Assembly (NCBI GenBank): GCA_947044405.1
Contig: CAMRHE010000021.1
Location: 7,920,501-7,984,500 of the forward strand
Direction of reading: 5' to 3'
DNA length: 64,000 nucleotides
Source: Leptodactylus fallax
Lineage: Eukaryota > Chordata > Amphibia > Anura > Leptodactylidae
Part shown: piece by piece, positions 11,166 to 24,570 of the stretch
Layout of the letters: each line of letters opens with the position of its first letter
Position numbering within the stretch: the stretch's first letter is position 1
Position numbers and translations under genes: made by a program
Notes under the pieces: model-generated
What the model was told of the DNA's origin: nothing
Seen by the model: the letters and a program-made list of their open reading frames with translations, nothing else
Database searches by the model: none

Positions 11166-12555
11166 GGAGGATTGGAACTTAGCAGTTATTGAGTCCATAG
11201 AGAGTTGGCAACTTATATGCACTATGCATCTTAGCATGCAGCAACCTTACCCTGCAACTTTACATGGTCTCCACATGTCTGAGTTGTTGTGGTTTCTAAA
11301 TGCTTCTACTTTTCAATAATACCAATCACAGTTGATGGTGTATTTAGGAGGAAAGAAATTTCAAATTCATTGAGCTCTTTAGGATAAGCCATTCTTTCAC
11401 AAATGTTTGTAAAGGCAGACTGCATGGCTAGGTACTGGGACTGAATAAAACTGTTCAATTCAAGTAGTATGTCCCAGTACTTTTCTCAATATAGTGTGTC
11501 TCTTAAATCCTATAGCTGTGTTTTAATAAAACACAGTTTTGATGCTTTGGTTTAACTGCATGTTTGAAAAATTAGACATTTTGTGCTGTGACACTTTATG
11601 GGTTAAGACAAGGAGGTGCTGAATTTTACTTGTGATTGTTTAGTCCTTGCATTCCTAAAAGTAAGATACAAAATATTAATTTACATTAATTGCGATTGCT
11701 CACTCTTAGATTCTTCAATACTGTGAGGTTGAGAAATTTATGGTTGAATAGAAAAAAGCTCATGTTTATCCTCCACTAACCCTGATGCAAATGTATTTAG
11801 AAAATACAAAAAAATGTAATTTTGCTTGACCTTCAAAATGCTATAAAATAAAGCTAACAATTGACATATTTGATGCAAATTGGATTTTCAACTGACATAT
11901 GAAAATACCACAGGAAGACTAAGCTTGGAGCTCAACAAAAAGCATTCTAGACTAATGTTATTAGGAAACATAGTGACCACTGATTGTCTGGCAGATGTCC
12001 TAGTTTCCTAGTGAACTCTACAACAGAAAGACATGTTTTTGAGCCATTGCATATCTAAAGTACAGTGATACTTGATAGAGGCTCCAAAGAATAAAATGAT
12101 TGAAGAATCAAAGTAAAAAGATACAGATGCCAATGAGGAAGTGTTGGATTTTGTGCCAGCCTGGACTGCTGCTTCATAATGACTCCATAGTGGAGCCAGG
12201 AATTAAGTTAAAATGTAAGTGCTTGGCTACATAGCAAAGGTATTACCAGTGGAAAGACAGAAGTTGTGCACTGTATCTAATGTTTTTTTATCTGAAATAC
12301 TTTGTTCAACTCTGGAAGGCTTCATCTACAAAAGGAATTGAAAAATAGTAAAGATCCAAAGACGGGCTACAAAAATGGTGAAATGTCTAATGAATAAAAC
12401 ATAACATGGTTTACAAATTTGTAAAACTGTGAGGAAAGAAAGCAGGATTTGAATGATACCTTTAAATATGTTATACATTTAAATAAGGTTCACAAGGAAT
12501 GAACATACTATATTGTATCTATTATAAGATCAACATAAAAAGAAAACAACAATTC
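11166..12555. other. Non-coding DNA, nothing recognised
   Basis: AT-rich DNA between the fold-back and the L1 copy. Short ORFs show no family signature. I see no tandem repeats or terminal repeats. Confidence 0.4.
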
Positions 12556-12559
12556 CAGA

Positions 12560-15500
12560 CCACAGTAGACCAACAACATGGCGAATGTATTATCCCCCGA
12601 ATCGGTGCTACACATTTTATTCCCCTTGTCACCAGACTCACATTTGTATTGACTATTTTATTTAGGAACACTCCTGCCCTGCGACTCTTTCAGGGAGCCT
12701 CTATTATGTGGTCTGATCATGCCCCTATCATCGATCTTTCCACTACCTGTACCTGCCACTGGCTTCTTAATGAGAGTCTCCTCGGGAGAATGCAGATGCG
12801 GGAGCAGCTTAAGATCCATTTTTTCAGATAAACAAGAACTCAGTCTCGTTGGGAGCAGTTCTTTGGGACGCCCATAAGGCCATTATGTGGGGACACTGTA
12901 TCACTATAGAGCCTAAGCTAAAATGCAAGGCTAACCTACACCTTATTGAGTTTTGTGCTTGCTTGAGGCGGGCTGAACAGCGGATGTCGAACCACCCGAA
13001 TTGGCCCCTTCTCAAAACCCTGATAGATTTATGAGCACAAACAAGGATTCTTTTCCAAAAAAAAAAGCCCCGCTGTACACAAAAAAAAAAAATATAAAAA
13101 GGGGAAAAAACATCAAACTCTATTAGGAGGTGGGTAGGCGGAGGGGGGGGGGGTCTCATAGCCCGCATGTTCCATGAATTTTACTTCAAACTGTACTCTC
13201 TTCTGTCAGGTCTCCCTGGTGACACAGCTGAGAGGGATGCAATTTTGGGAGATTACTTGCAATCCTGTCATCTACCTGTTCTCTATCCACATGCTCTTTC
13301 CCTTCTTAATGAACCTATCACTGCTGAGGAGTTGGAGCAAGTCCTTAAAGATCTTCCAACTGGGAAGTCCCCTGACCCAGACAGCTTTACTTATCTTTAC
13401 TATAAACTATTTGTTTGCCTCGATTCCCTGTTTAACGCGTTTATGACTGGTACACCTATACCTGACTCTACTCTCCATTCATTCCTCACACTTATTGCCA
13501 AGCCAGGTAGAGACCACATGTACTGCAAAAACTTTAGACCCATTGCCCTCCTGAATACGAATCTTAAGCTGTTCACCAAGATACTTGCTTCTAGACTAAA
13601 TATGTTGCTCCCAAATCTGATACTTACAGACCAGGTTGGCTTTGTTCCTTGCCATTCTTTGGTGTTGACTCCAGGTCTGGTTCAAAGCTCCTGCTGCTCA
13701 GCTTAGATGCTGAAACGGCCTTTGACCACCTGGGGTGGCCTTTCATGTTTGCTATTGTACAGGCCTTACTGCGATCCAAGGTCTCTACTCAAATCCCTTG
13801 GCCACCATCAAACTCCCTCATGCCTCCTCTTTCTCCTTTCCTCTACATAATGGGACATGATAGAGATGTCGTCTTTCCCATTTCTTATTTGCCCTCAGCA
13901 TTTTACCCCTCACGGTGACCATCCAATTGAACACAGATATCTCGGGAGCAAATTTTAGGGAGAGGGAGTTTAAGCTGCCACTGTTTGTAGATTATATACT
14001 TCTCAACCTTACCAACCACTATATTACCCTCCCTAACCTACACGCTCAGCTGTGGCACTTTGGTCACCTCTCGGGCTATAAAATTAATACATACAAAACA
14101 GAAGCCCTTCCCATTCAAATCTCTCAGACCCAACTGTCACAACTGAGAATTACCTTTAAGTATAGCTGGCAGGAGACTTTCTTGAAATACTTGGATATAA
14201 GGCTTACAGTTTCCTTCTCCTCATTGTATCAGGGCAACTTTATCCCCTCTTTCGATAAATTAGGGCCCTCCTTACCAATGGTTAACACTTCCACTCTCTC
14301 TCTTCGGCAGGGTCTCTGCAGTAAAAATGACCAATGACCTAAGCTTCTTTACTTGTTTGAGACCCTACCAATTCCTGTCCCCTTGCGGAATCTTTGATCC
14401 CTACAGGGCTCCATCCTTCAGTTCATCTGGGCCGGTGGGAGACACTGACTATCTCGATCATTGTTAGTGACTCTGAAGGCCAAAGGTGGTCTAGCTCTTC
14501 CCAAACTAGTTTTATATTATTGAGCTGCCCAGTTGTGGATAGTGCCAGCGTGGTCCATGCTTTTGGTCTATTCTAAATGGATGGAAACTGAGAAGCTATG
14601 GTTAGCCACTTATCTTTGTATCTCACTTCTTTGGACAAACCCTTATGATCTCTCATCTGGCTCACTCTTGCGCCTTATGGCACTACCCAGAGATGTCTGG
14701 GGCACATGCACTGCTCATTTCCCTGTCCTTCCCCTCCTCCTCCATGTCAGCCTTTTTGTTTCACACCCAATTTCTCCTGGGGTTGACAGCAGCAGTATCA
14801 GGTTTGTATCCATGGGTGGGCTTGGCTTATTTCGCTTTGCTTACCTCAAAGATCATTGCATCTGTTTCCTGCTCCCATTTACAATCTAGATTTTCTCTCC
14901 CTCCCTCTAGTGAATTTACTTATTTACAGATAGATCATTTGGAGAATACTATTTTCCGAGGCTCTCAGGTGTCCCTCCCCACCCAGTTTGAAAGATTGTG
15001 TAAGTCTGATTGCTCCACTGCTGGTTTTATATCTGATATCTATGGGATTCTCGCTGATCCAATCCCAAGAAGTTTTCCACTTATCCCTGTATGCACAAAT
15101 GGGAGAATTACTTGAGTTGACCCATATCCGACCAGTCATTGACTATTATCTGTAGATGAGTGGCTAAAACCTCTGGTTGTATCATGTTCAAAGAGAACAT
15201 CTATAATACAATGATGCAATGGTATCACACCTCAGCCCTCCTCCACTCTTTTGAACCTGCTGTTCCAGATAATTGCTGGAGTTGTGGTGCCCGTCCATCT
15301 CTTCTGGTCATGCCCAATTCTTCAGCCATTTTGGCGACAGGTTCAGATGCTGGTTGGGAAGGTGTTGGGGGTTCACCTCCCCCTGCTTCCTAAGACGCTC
15401 TTACTGAATATGCCATCAGAACGATTTTGTTAACACTCTCTTCAACTCCTCCTCTTCATCCTCATGGCTGTTTGTTGCCTCATTGCTAGATACTGGAGGC

Positions 15501-15868
15501 GTTCCTCTCCTCCATCCCTGGAGAATTTATACTCATGGATTCAGGAGATTAGAACTCTTGAGCACTTGATGGTCCTCATCCACAATGAGAAGGGGAAGTT
15601 GGATAAGATCTGGAAGCCCTGGGATACTTTTTGGGCCCTTCACGACGTTTTAGGTCTAGGAGTGGGGCCCTATACCTACTTAGCTTTGTTTTTGACTGAG
15701 TGTTCCCCCCATTTCATATAATTGCCTCTTTCTTTGCGTGTTCTAATTTGACCTATGTGGCTCCATTATTGTTGGCCTCTTTATCTCACAGATACTTCGT
15801 GTACCCTGTTTGTAGATTTGTTATGTTGCAAAAATTTCAATAAATTACAATTATAAAAAAAAAAAAAA
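12560..15868 (+). mobile_element. Tx1-like L1 LINE, 5'-truncated and decayed
   Basis: The copy starts inside the endonuclease domain of ORF2 ('WSDHAPI' at about 12709-12730) and runs through the reverse transcriptase to a 3' UTR ending 'ttcaataaattacaattat' plus an A-run (about 15855-15868). Length and order fit the last two thirds of an L1-clade element of the Tx1-like group common in amphibians. Homopolymer-rich patches (13058-13160) look like local sequence decay. No clear target duplication was found. Confidence 0.85.
12600..15721 (+). pseudogene. L1 ORF2 (endonuclease-reverse transcriptase) pseudogene
   Basis: Frames shift repeatedly. The C-terminal endonuclease block with SDHAPI lies at about 12700-12740. 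The frame 13167-13706 holds the reverse transcriptase N-part: 'GKSPDPDSFT', 'IAKPGRD', 'NFRPIALLNT', 'LTDQVGFVP'. 'SLDAETAFDHLGWPF' follows at about 13700-13745 (block A with the first catalytic Asp). Near 13975-14000 the catalytic FADD box reads 'FVDY', so the metal-binding pair is lost. 14000-15721 is the ORF2 C-terminal region in fragments. Known role: target-primed reverse transcription. The copy cannot encode an active enzyme. Confidence 0.85.
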
Positions 15869-15869
15869 T

Positions 15870-16280
15870 GAAATCTAGCTCACTATGAACATAACAGTCT
15901 TTGGCTAGGAGGCTATGTGCTGGATGCACAGAGTGCTATGTTCAAACAGTGGCTTAAGTGAGCATAAAGAGTAGAGAGTAAAACAGATAAACTTCTATGT
16001 TTTGGTCCTATATTATTTTTACCTGTATAGAATACTATTTATGGCAATGATGGTAGATCAAATTCTGTTAATATTTCTGCTACAGTGATAACTCATGAGC
16101 TCTTAAAAACTATACCTGTACACATGAACCTAGATTGTTCTGCAATTATAATTTTAAATTGTGCATCAATTTATTTGATTTTCAGAATAGTTAGTAAACT
16201 GAAACCCAAATATATATTAGTGAGCACAATCTTAACATTTTATTATCTATTGTAGCTGTTTAGCAACATTTCTCTCTTTA
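15870..16280. other. Non-coding DNA, nothing recognised
   Basis: Between the L1 A-tail and a GGCCCCATGT MITE. No gene, RNA or repeat boundary is visible. Confidence 0.4.
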
Positions 16281-16281
16281 A

Positions 16282-16530
16282 GGCTAAGGCCCCATGTTGC
16301 TGGCTGCAGCGAAAAAGCTCTGCGGGAAAAACTGTGTTTTTTTCCTTCAGCATCTTTCACAGAAAGTCTGCAGAGGTTTCCTCTGCAGACTTTCTGCTTC
16401 TATTATACCTATAGGGAACAGTGTTTCCGTAGGTATAAATGACATGTTGCGCTTTCCAAAACTGCAACGGTTTTGGAAATCGCAACGTTTACGCTGCGCA
16501 TATTTTCTGCAATGTAGGAATGGGATTCAC
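16282..16530 (+). mobile_element. GGCCCCATGT-family MITE, left half
   Basis: Starts 'ggctaaggccccatgttgct' after a TTTAA. It continues with the family blocks: creamy GC-rich 'ctgcgggaaaaactg', then the self-complementary 'cctctgcagactttctg', 'tataaatgacatg' and 'caacggttttggaaatcgca'. The mirror-image right end is not found, so the copy is truncated near 16530. Confidence 0.65.
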
Positions 16531-17490
16531 GGTAGATAACAGTGAGAGCACTCAGCATCCCCAGAGAGCAGTGACTGACATCATTTGTCCTATCTTATCA
16601 GACAGGTCCTGTTCTATGGAAACGCTATGTAAACAAATGGGAGGAATAATTTCATATAGCAGGCAAACAAAGCAGCATTGCTATAGCAATATATTTAGGA
16701 AAACTCTTGAATTTACATAAACTAGCAGTTTAGATTAAGATGGGAATATCCCTTTAACCCAAACAAGAAAATAGGGTTCTATTCTTGAAATAACATTCTC
16801 TATTGATAATATCCCACTAGTCTCTTCTACTAATTGCTAACTCAAAAAATATTTTTGCATGCTTAATCTTTGGACTCTAATATTAAGGCCCTGTTGCTCA
16901 TAAATCCTCTTTATCATAGCATTGAACAGATTAATGCTCTTCTATTCCTTCAGAAATTGTGACAGTTCATCTCTTATTCCTCAAATGCCACTGATCCTTG
17001 TCAGTCTCACCTAACCAATGTCTGTAATTTTGACAAGTTCTATTAAATCATTATAAGACTGAATTACTGTATTACTAAAGAATATGCAAATAAGTTCTCC
17101 TTGATGGAAAAAGGAAAACTTACTCTCTGCAGGCCATATTTTGGTCCAGATTTCTTTGAAAATCATACAGGTTTTTTAAGAGCAGGTTTTTCTTTTTTCA
17201 TCAAGAACTCATTTGCACAGTCTTTCTCCTGAAGTATTCACAGAGCATGTATAGTCTGTAAGACTCTGCAAACCAAAAGGTGGCCTGCAAATGAAGTCTT
17301 CAATGCATTCTGCCCTTCAGAATTAAGTTATACCAGTGCGTACACCAAATCTTTAACCTAGCACTAGCCCTCCACACATTTAACTAAAAATATGTTTCCA
17401 TGCATGTGCACATAGATAAATTAATATTTCATGGGAGGAATAGCACTGCATGCAATGTTATTCTTGCAGTCAGAGCATTGGATGTCATTG
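16531..17490. other. Non-coding DNA, nothing recognised
   Basis: AT-rich sequence without coding signatures or identifiable repeat ends. Confidence 0.4.
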
Positions 17491-17491
17491 A

Positions 17492-18050
17492 TAGAAATGA
17501 GCGAATCTCTCGAAAATCATTTTGATTCAGATTAGCTCAAATGGGCCTGAATTTAGTCTGAATTGAAAGAACTCCAATTGCCATGAAAATTTATTAAATG
17601 GCATCAAATTTTTAGTCACCTTACCTCACCTCTCCTGGGCAACCTCACAGCGTCTGGTGTTCTCTTCCATCCTTTGGGTGACGTTATGTGACATGGGTCA
17701 ACGTGAAGGGCTATGTTTGAGCCTCAGCAGTCACATGGGTATGTCGATGTCATGATGCTGGGTTAAAGTGTCATGATGTTGGCATGTACTGTCAGCCAGA
17801 GACCTGAAGGGAATGCTGAGGGACTGCCAAGGAGAGGTGAGGCAAATTAAGTATGAGTTTGGATTTATACTCACCACCCCTTGGCCTCCACTCATTATAC
17901 TTTGGGATCTGAGGAGGCCCCAGAGTATAATTATAGCACTTCCGTTTTTTGCTGAACAAATTTGGCCTGAAACAAACTAGAGGACAGAACCTCACAAGTA
18001 ATCATCGAAACACATGTAGGACCAGTTTAAAAGCATTTCATCCACCTTTT
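17492..18050. repeat. Fragment related to the TAGARATGAG hAT family
   Basis: 'gatagaaatgagcgaatctc' at about 17490-17510 resembles the hAT terminus TAGAGATGAGCGAAT, and the following sequence has the same style of AATCGATTT-rich subterminal DNA. No matching right terminus or 8-bp duplication was found, so it is a truncated or diverged copy. The GC-richer part around 17640-17800 is uncharacterised. Confidence 0.45.
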
Positions 18051-18364
18051 CTACAGGTGTGTAAGTGAGGAGGATGGTACTCAGCAGCTGTACAGTAGAT
18101 GCATGTATTCTTCCCTTTCCCGTCACAACAGGAAAGGTCCAGGAGGATCAAAACATCCATTGAATTTGTTGCATGATTACTGAAATTGTTGCATAATAAT
18201 CATTTGGAAACTACTGACAAAATACTGTGATATCTTAGTTGAATAAATATACTTACCTCATTACATATAAATTCTTCTGAGTGCCGTCCTCTTTTCTTAT
18301 ATTACTGCATGTTGTCTCTGTTGACTGGCATCTCCTAGACCTCCTCAGTGTGAACTGTATGAAC
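18051..18364. other. Non-coding DNA, nothing recognised
   Basis: No coding or repeat feature recognised between the decayed hAT fragment and the Tc1 terminus at 18367. Confidence 0.4.
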
Positions 18365-18515
18365 TACAGTGGGGAAAAAAGTATTTAGTCAGCCACCAAT
18401 TGTGCAAGTTCTCCCACTTAAAAAGATGAGAGAGGCCTGTAATTGACATCATAGGTAGACCTCAACTATGAGAGACAAAATGAGAAAACATATCTAGAAA
18501 ATCACAGTCTGATTT

Positions 18516-21500
18516 TTAACCCCTTAACGACCTTGGACGTACTATTACGTCCTGGGCGCTAGGTACTCGCGCACCAGGGCGTAATACTACGCCCGAGGCC
18601 GGCGGCCCGCTCACTATCTGAGCGGGCGGTATCGGAACCGGGTGTTAGCTGTATCTGACAGCTAACACCCTTCTCCGTAACCCCCGGTCGGAACTGAGTT
18701 CCGATCGGCGGTTTTAACCCCTTGGATGCCGCGGTCAAACATGACCGCGGCATCCAAAGGGTTCCGCCGTCTTGCCGCCCCCCCACCGGCACCCCCCGCT
18801 GCGAGATCGGGGGGTGCCGATATCTCTAATCTGCAGCCCGGGGTCTGCCCAGTGACCCCAGGCTGCCTGGAGCCCCCAGTACCTGGTTGATGCTGCCGAG
18901 ACCTCAGGAAGTCAGTACTGTGTTTCCATAGCGCTCACTTCCTGTATAGGCTGCAAGAACGCTCGTGTCTTGCAGTCTATGTCTGAGCCAGGTCAAAGCA
19001 TCTCTGGCTCAGGTGTCCTAATGGGACACAAGAAAAAGTAAAAAAAAAGTGAAAAAAAAAATAATAAAGTATGTGAAAAAAATTAATAAAAGAATAAAGC
19101 CCCCAAAATTCCCTTTTCCTATATAAAATGAATTATATAAAAAATAAACCTAAAAATAAATAAAAACAATACATATTTGGTATCGTTGCGTCCATAACAA
19201 CCTGTACAATAAAATTGAAACCATATTTAATGTACACGGTTAAAGTCGGGGAAAAAAAAACGGAAAAAAACCACCAAAAGTAACGATTTTTCGCCATCTC
19301 ACCTTACAAAATATGCCATAAAAAGTGATCAAAAAGTCACATGTACCCCAAAACAGTACCAATAAAAAGCACAGGTTGTCCCGCAAAAAATAAGCCCTAA
19401 ACCAACTCTCTAAACTGAAAAATAAAAATGCTACGCATCTTATAAGATGGTGATGCAAAAAAAATTGATTTATGTCCCCAAATGGGTTTTTGTTCTGCAA
19501 AATTGGTATTGCATAAAAAAACAGTATAAATAAGGTATCGCCGTAATCGTAGTGACCCGCAGAATAAAGGTAAAATGTTACTTGCGCTCTACGCTGCATG
19601 GTGAAAAATTTAAAAGATAAAACGCAGTGCCAGAATTGATGGGGTTGTTTTTTAATCCACCAAGAAAGAGTTAATAAAATTTATTTAATAAGTTGTAAGC
19701 ACCTAAAAATGATGTCATTAAAAATACATCTCACCCTGCAAACAACAAGCCCTCATATGGCTACATCACCAGAGAAATAAAGAAAATATAGCTCGTACAA
19801 TGTGAAGACAAAAACCCCAAAAATCGCCAAATCATTAGAACATAACTGGCTGCGGCAGGAAGGGAATGTATAAGCTGTGCGAGCGTATGTTAGGGTACAC
19901 CCCAGATTTAGAGCTTACGAGGGATAATAAACCAGAAGTGACCCCCAGAGTGACCTCCCCAATAATAGGAACTACTGGGGAAATAGTAGGGAATTTAGTG
20001 TACCCAATGTACTACGCACAGCTTACATATTTATTCACTTTTCCCCATCCGCTGTGCAGTCACATCTGGGATACTAATGCTCACTACACCCCTTGATAAA
20101 TTCTTTGAGGGGTGCACTTTTCAAAATGGGGTCATTACCTAGGGGATTCCACTTTACTGGTACTTTAGAGGCTCTGCAAACATGACATGGCGTCCAGATC
20201 CCAAACATCTGAATCTGCGCTCCAAAAGCCACATAGCGCTCCTTCCCTTCTGCGCCCTACTGTGTGCCCAAACCGCAGTTTATACCCACATGTATGACAC
20301 TGGTGTACCCAGGATAAGGTACTTAATGTCATATATGGGTATAAACTCCTGTTTGTGCACAGCCGGGCACAGAAGGGAAGGAGCGCTATTTGGTTTTTGG
20401 AGCACAGACTTGGACGGTTTGATTTTTGGACGCCATTGCACTTTTGCAGTGGAATCCCCTGACAAGTCACCCCATTTTGGAAACTGCACCCCTGAAGTAA
20501 TTTATCCAGGGGTACAGTGAGCATTTTTAACCCCCAAGTGTTGCTATAATTTATTATCCATAAATGAATACGCAGCTGATGATGAAAGGTGAAAATGACA
20601 ATTATTCCAGGAATACATCATTTCAGTGCGTAATATGTTGTGCCCGGCTTGTATCAGAGATGAACGCTCCAAAAGCTGTTGTGCCCGGGACCCCCACTCA
20701 CCAGTTTTTGGAGTGTGTGTCTGTGCAGACATAAACTGGGCACAACATATTGGGCACTGAAATGGCGTATCTATAGAAAAATTTCATTTTTAACTTTTCA
20801 TTATCAGCTGCGCATTCATTTTTGGAAATTAAAAGAATGCAACACTTAAGGGTTAATAATGCTCACTACCCCACTTGATAAATCCCTTGAAGGGTATAGT
20901 TTCCAAAATGGGGTGTCATGTCTGCGGATTCCACTTTACTGGCAATTCATGGGCTCTGCAAAAGTGTCATGGTGTCCAAAAAGCAAACTGTGCTCTAAAA
21001 ACCAAAATAGCGCTCTTTCCCTTCTGTGCCTGGCTGTGCCCAAACAGCAGTTTATACCCACATATGGCATTAAGTACATTATCCTGGGTACACCAGTGTC
21101 ATACATGTGGGCATAAAGTGTCATTTGGGCACACAGCAGGGCGCAAATGTGAAGGAGCGCTATGTGCTTTTGGAGCGCATATTTAGATTGTTGTTTTTTT
21201 GGATGCCATGTCACATTTGCAGAGACCCTAAAATTGCCCCTACAAAATGAGGGTCACTTCTTGGGGAATTCCAATTTACTGGCACCTCCAGGGCTCTGCA
21301 AATATATCATGGCGACCAGAAAGTCCCTCTAAATCTGTACTCCAAAAGCTAAAAAAACCCCACAGTGTTCCTTCCCTTCTGAGCCCTGCTGCGTGCCCAA
21401 GCAGCAGTTTATACCCACATATATAATTTTTTTGTCCCCGGGATAGCCCACATAATAGTTTTAGGAGTTCATGTCTCTGATGCCACAAAGTGGCCGCAAC

Positions 21501-23302
21501 GTATTAGGCACTGAAATTGGATATTTCTTTAAAAACTTTAATTTTCACTTTGTACATTAATTTTTGGGAAGCATTTTTAGGCTCTAAATGATAATACCCC
21601 TTGATACATTCCTTGAGGGGTGTAGTTTCTAAAATGGGGTCACTTTTGAGAGGTTTCCATTATATTGGTACTTTAGGGGTTCTGCAAATGCGACATGGCG
21701 TCCAAAAACTATTCCAGCAAAATCTGCCCTCCAAAAGCTAAATAGCGCTCTTTCCATTTTGAGCCCTGCCATTTACCCATGCAGCAGATTACAACCACAT
21801 ATGGGGCATTTCTGTGTTCAGGAGAAATTGTGTAACGAACTTTGGGGTGCTTTTTCTCCTTTGTCCTCTTGTGAAAATGAAAAATTTGGGGCTAAATTGA
21901 CGATTTATTGGAAAAAAAGTAATTTTTCATTTTAATGTCCCAATGTTAATAAAATCTGTGAAACAGCTGTAGGGTCAAAATGCTCACTATACCCCTTGAC
22001 ATGTTCTGTGAGGGGTGTGGTTTCCAAAATGGGGTCACTTTTAGGGGGTTTCCACGGTATTGGTACTTTGGGGGCTCTGCAAATGCGACATGGTACCTGA
22101 AAACTATTCCAGCAAAATCTGCTCTCCAAAAGCTAAATAGCGCTCTTTCCATTCTGAGCCCTGCCATGTACCCATACAGCAGATTACGACCACATATGGG
22201 GTATTGCTGTGTTTAGGAGCAATTATTTTGCAAACTGTGGGGTGCTTTTTCTCCTTTAACCCACTGTGAAAATGAAAACTTTGGGGATAAAGTGACATTT
22301 TAGTAATGTTTCATTTATACATCCCAGTGTTAGCAAAATCTGTGAAACGAATGTAAGGTCAAAATGCTCACTATACCCCTATATGAATTCTGTGAGGGGT
22401 GTAGTTTCCAAAATGTGGTCACTTTTTGGGGTTTTCCTTTGTATTGGTACTCTTTGCAAATGAGACATGGCACCTGAAAACTATTCCAGCAAAAAATGCT
22501 TTTCAAACGCCCAGTGTCACTCCTTCCCCTTCTGTGCGCTGCCATTCGCCCAAACATCAGTTTACACCCACTTGTGGGGTATTTCCGTGCTCGGGAGAAA
22601 TTGCATAACAAACTGTGAGATGTATTTTCTCTTTTAACCCTTTGTGAATGTGTTAATTTTAGGGCTAAATTAAGGAATTAGTGGGAAAAAATTAAATGTC
22701 TAAATTTCACCTCCATATTGTTTTAATTCCAGTGAAATGCTTAAAGGGTTAACAAACTTCCCAAATATTATTTTGAATTATTTGAGGGGTGCAGTTTTGA
22801 AAATGGGGTGATTTATGGGGGTTTCTAATATAGAGGCCATTATAATCCTCTTCAGAACTTAAGTGGTCCCTAAAAAAATTAGTTTGGGAAATTTTCTTGT
22901 AAATCTGCAAAATCACTTACACTTGTAAGCCTTCTAACATCCAAAATAAATTACAGGACGATTAAAAGATGATGCCTATATAAAGCAGAGATATGGTAGA
23001 TATGTATTAATGTATTTGGGTGGTATGACTATCTATCTGAAAAGCAGAGCATTTCACATTTTGAAAATTGCAATTTTTTTCCAAATTTCCATCAAATTTC
23101 CTATTTTTTTATAAATAAATACAAAAATATTCATTAGTGTTTCCACTAACATGAAGTACAATGTGTCACGAAAAAACAATCTCAAAATCACTTGTGTAAG
23201 TTAAGACGTCTCAAAGTTATTGCCATATAAAGTGACATGTCAGTTTTGAAAAACGAGGCCTGGTCCTTAACGCACTTTTGGGCTGGGTCCTTAAGGGGTT
23301 AA
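18516..23302. mobile_element. 4.8-kb TTAA-flanked non-autonomous DNA element
   Basis: The ends are CCCCTTAACGACC (18520) and, inverted, CCCCTTAAGGACC (23298), with TTAA on both sides (18516-18519, 23299-23302). The unsplit relative at 63890-63905 reads straight through with one TTAA, which proves the duplication. TTAA targets are used by piggyBac and Kolobok transposons; the CCC start favours piggyBac, but no transposase is present to decide. The interior begins GC-rich (18540-18900), then is A-rich, then carries repeated blocks (20075-22830). ORFs inside are shadows of repeats. Confidence 0.85.
20075..22830. repeat. Array of diverged 250-390-bp blocks, direct and inverted
   Basis: A block starting 'gctcactataccccttgata' and running through 'ccaaaatggggtcac', 'gctctgcaaatgcgacatgg', 'aatagcgctctttcc' and 'cagcagtttatacccacata' recurs in plus orientation at about 20078, 20862, 21240 (start missing), 21590, 21978 and 22364, with a last partial at 22775. 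Inverted copies lie at about 20331-20528 and 21110-21230. A separate hairpin, about 20545-20830, joins the first two groups. No conserved protein frame exists, so the repeats are structural DNA of the host element. Confidence 0.8.
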
Positions 23303-23511
23303 AGAATTTATTTTCAAATTATGGTGGAAAATAGGTATTTGGTCACCTACAAACAAGCAAGATTTCTGGCTCTCACAGACATGTAACTTCTTCTTTAAGA
23401 GGCTCCTCTGTCCTCCTCTCATTATCTGTAGTAATGGCACCTGTTTGAAATTGTTATCAGTATAAAAGACACCTGTCTACAACCTCAAACAGTCACACTC
23501 CAAACTCCACT

Positions 23512-24532
23512 ATGGTGAAGACCAAAGAGCTGTGGAAGGACACCAGAAACAAAATTGTAGACCCGCACCAGGCTGGGAAGACTGAATCTGCAATAGGCAA
23601 GCAGCTTGGTGTGAAGAAATAAACTATGGGAGCAATAATTAGAAAATGGAAGACATACAAGACCACTGATAATCTCCCTCGATCAGGGGCTCCACGCAAG
23701 ATCTCACCCCGTGGGGTCAAAATGATCACAAGAACAGTGAGCAAAAATCCAAGAACCACACGGGGGGACCTAGTGAATGACCTACAGAAAGCTGGAACTA
23801 ACGTAACAAAGGCTACCGTCAGTAACACACTACGCTGCCAGGGACTGAGATCCTGCAGTGCCAGACGTGTCACCCTGCTTAAGCCAGTACATATCCAGGC
23901 CTCTCTGAAATTTGCTAGAGAGCATTTGGATGTTCCAGAAGAGTATTGAGAGAATGTCATATGGTCAGATGAAACCAAAGTAGAACTGTTTAGTAGAAGC
24001 ACAACTCGTTGTGTTTGGAGGAGTGTGAATGCTGAGTTGCATACAAAGAACACCATACCTACTATGAGGCATGGGGGTGGCAACATCATGCTTTTGGGCT
24101 GTTTCTCTGCAAAGGGACTGATGACTGATCCGTGTACATGAAAGAATGAATGAGGCCATGTATCGTGAGATTTTGAGTGCAAACCTCCTTCCATCAGTAA
24201 GGGCACTGAAGATGAAACGTGGCTGGGTCTTTCAACATGACAGTGATCCCAAGCACACTGTCAGGGCAACGAAGGAGTGGCTTCGTAAGAAACATTTCAA
24301 GGTCCTGGAGTGGCCTAGCCAGTCTCCAGATCTCAATCCCTTAGAAAACCTTTGGAGGGAGTTGAAAGTCCGTGTTGACCACCGCCAGCCCCAAAACATT
24401 ACTGCTCTAGAGGAGATCTGCATGGAGGAATGGGCCAACATACCAGGAACAGTGTGTGCCAACCTTGTGAAGAATTACCGAAAACGTTTGACCTCTGTCA
24501 TTGCCAACAAAGAATATATAACAAAGTATTGA
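23512..24532 (+). pseudogene. Tc1 transposase, broken
   Basis: Starts with '[10 protein letters not shown]' at 23512. The paired-type helix-turn-helix runs over roughly the first 110 codons and includes '[10 protein letters not shown]' in the GRPR-like linker. The catalytic domain has '[10 protein letters not shown]' (first Asp, about 23960), 'HDSDPKH' (second Asp, about 24236) and '[11 protein letters not shown]' (Glu, about 24335), that is DD34E spacing. It ends 'ITKY' at 24532. Breaks: in-frame stops at about 23620 and 23947, and a frameshift between about 24110 and 24146. Known role: cut-and-paste transposition at TA. This copy is non-functional. Confidence 0.9.
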
Positions 24533-24570
24533 GATGAACTTTTGTTATTGACCAAATACTTATTTTCCAC

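Noticed and set aside
19240..19599. 119-residue frame on the minus strand
   Set aside because: Phe-rich product of A/T-rich repeat DNA inside the TTAA element; no homologous features.
20165..21214. Parallel ORFs with similar peptides on both strands
   Set aside because: They arise from direct and inverted copies of one non-coding block; frames shift freely between copies.
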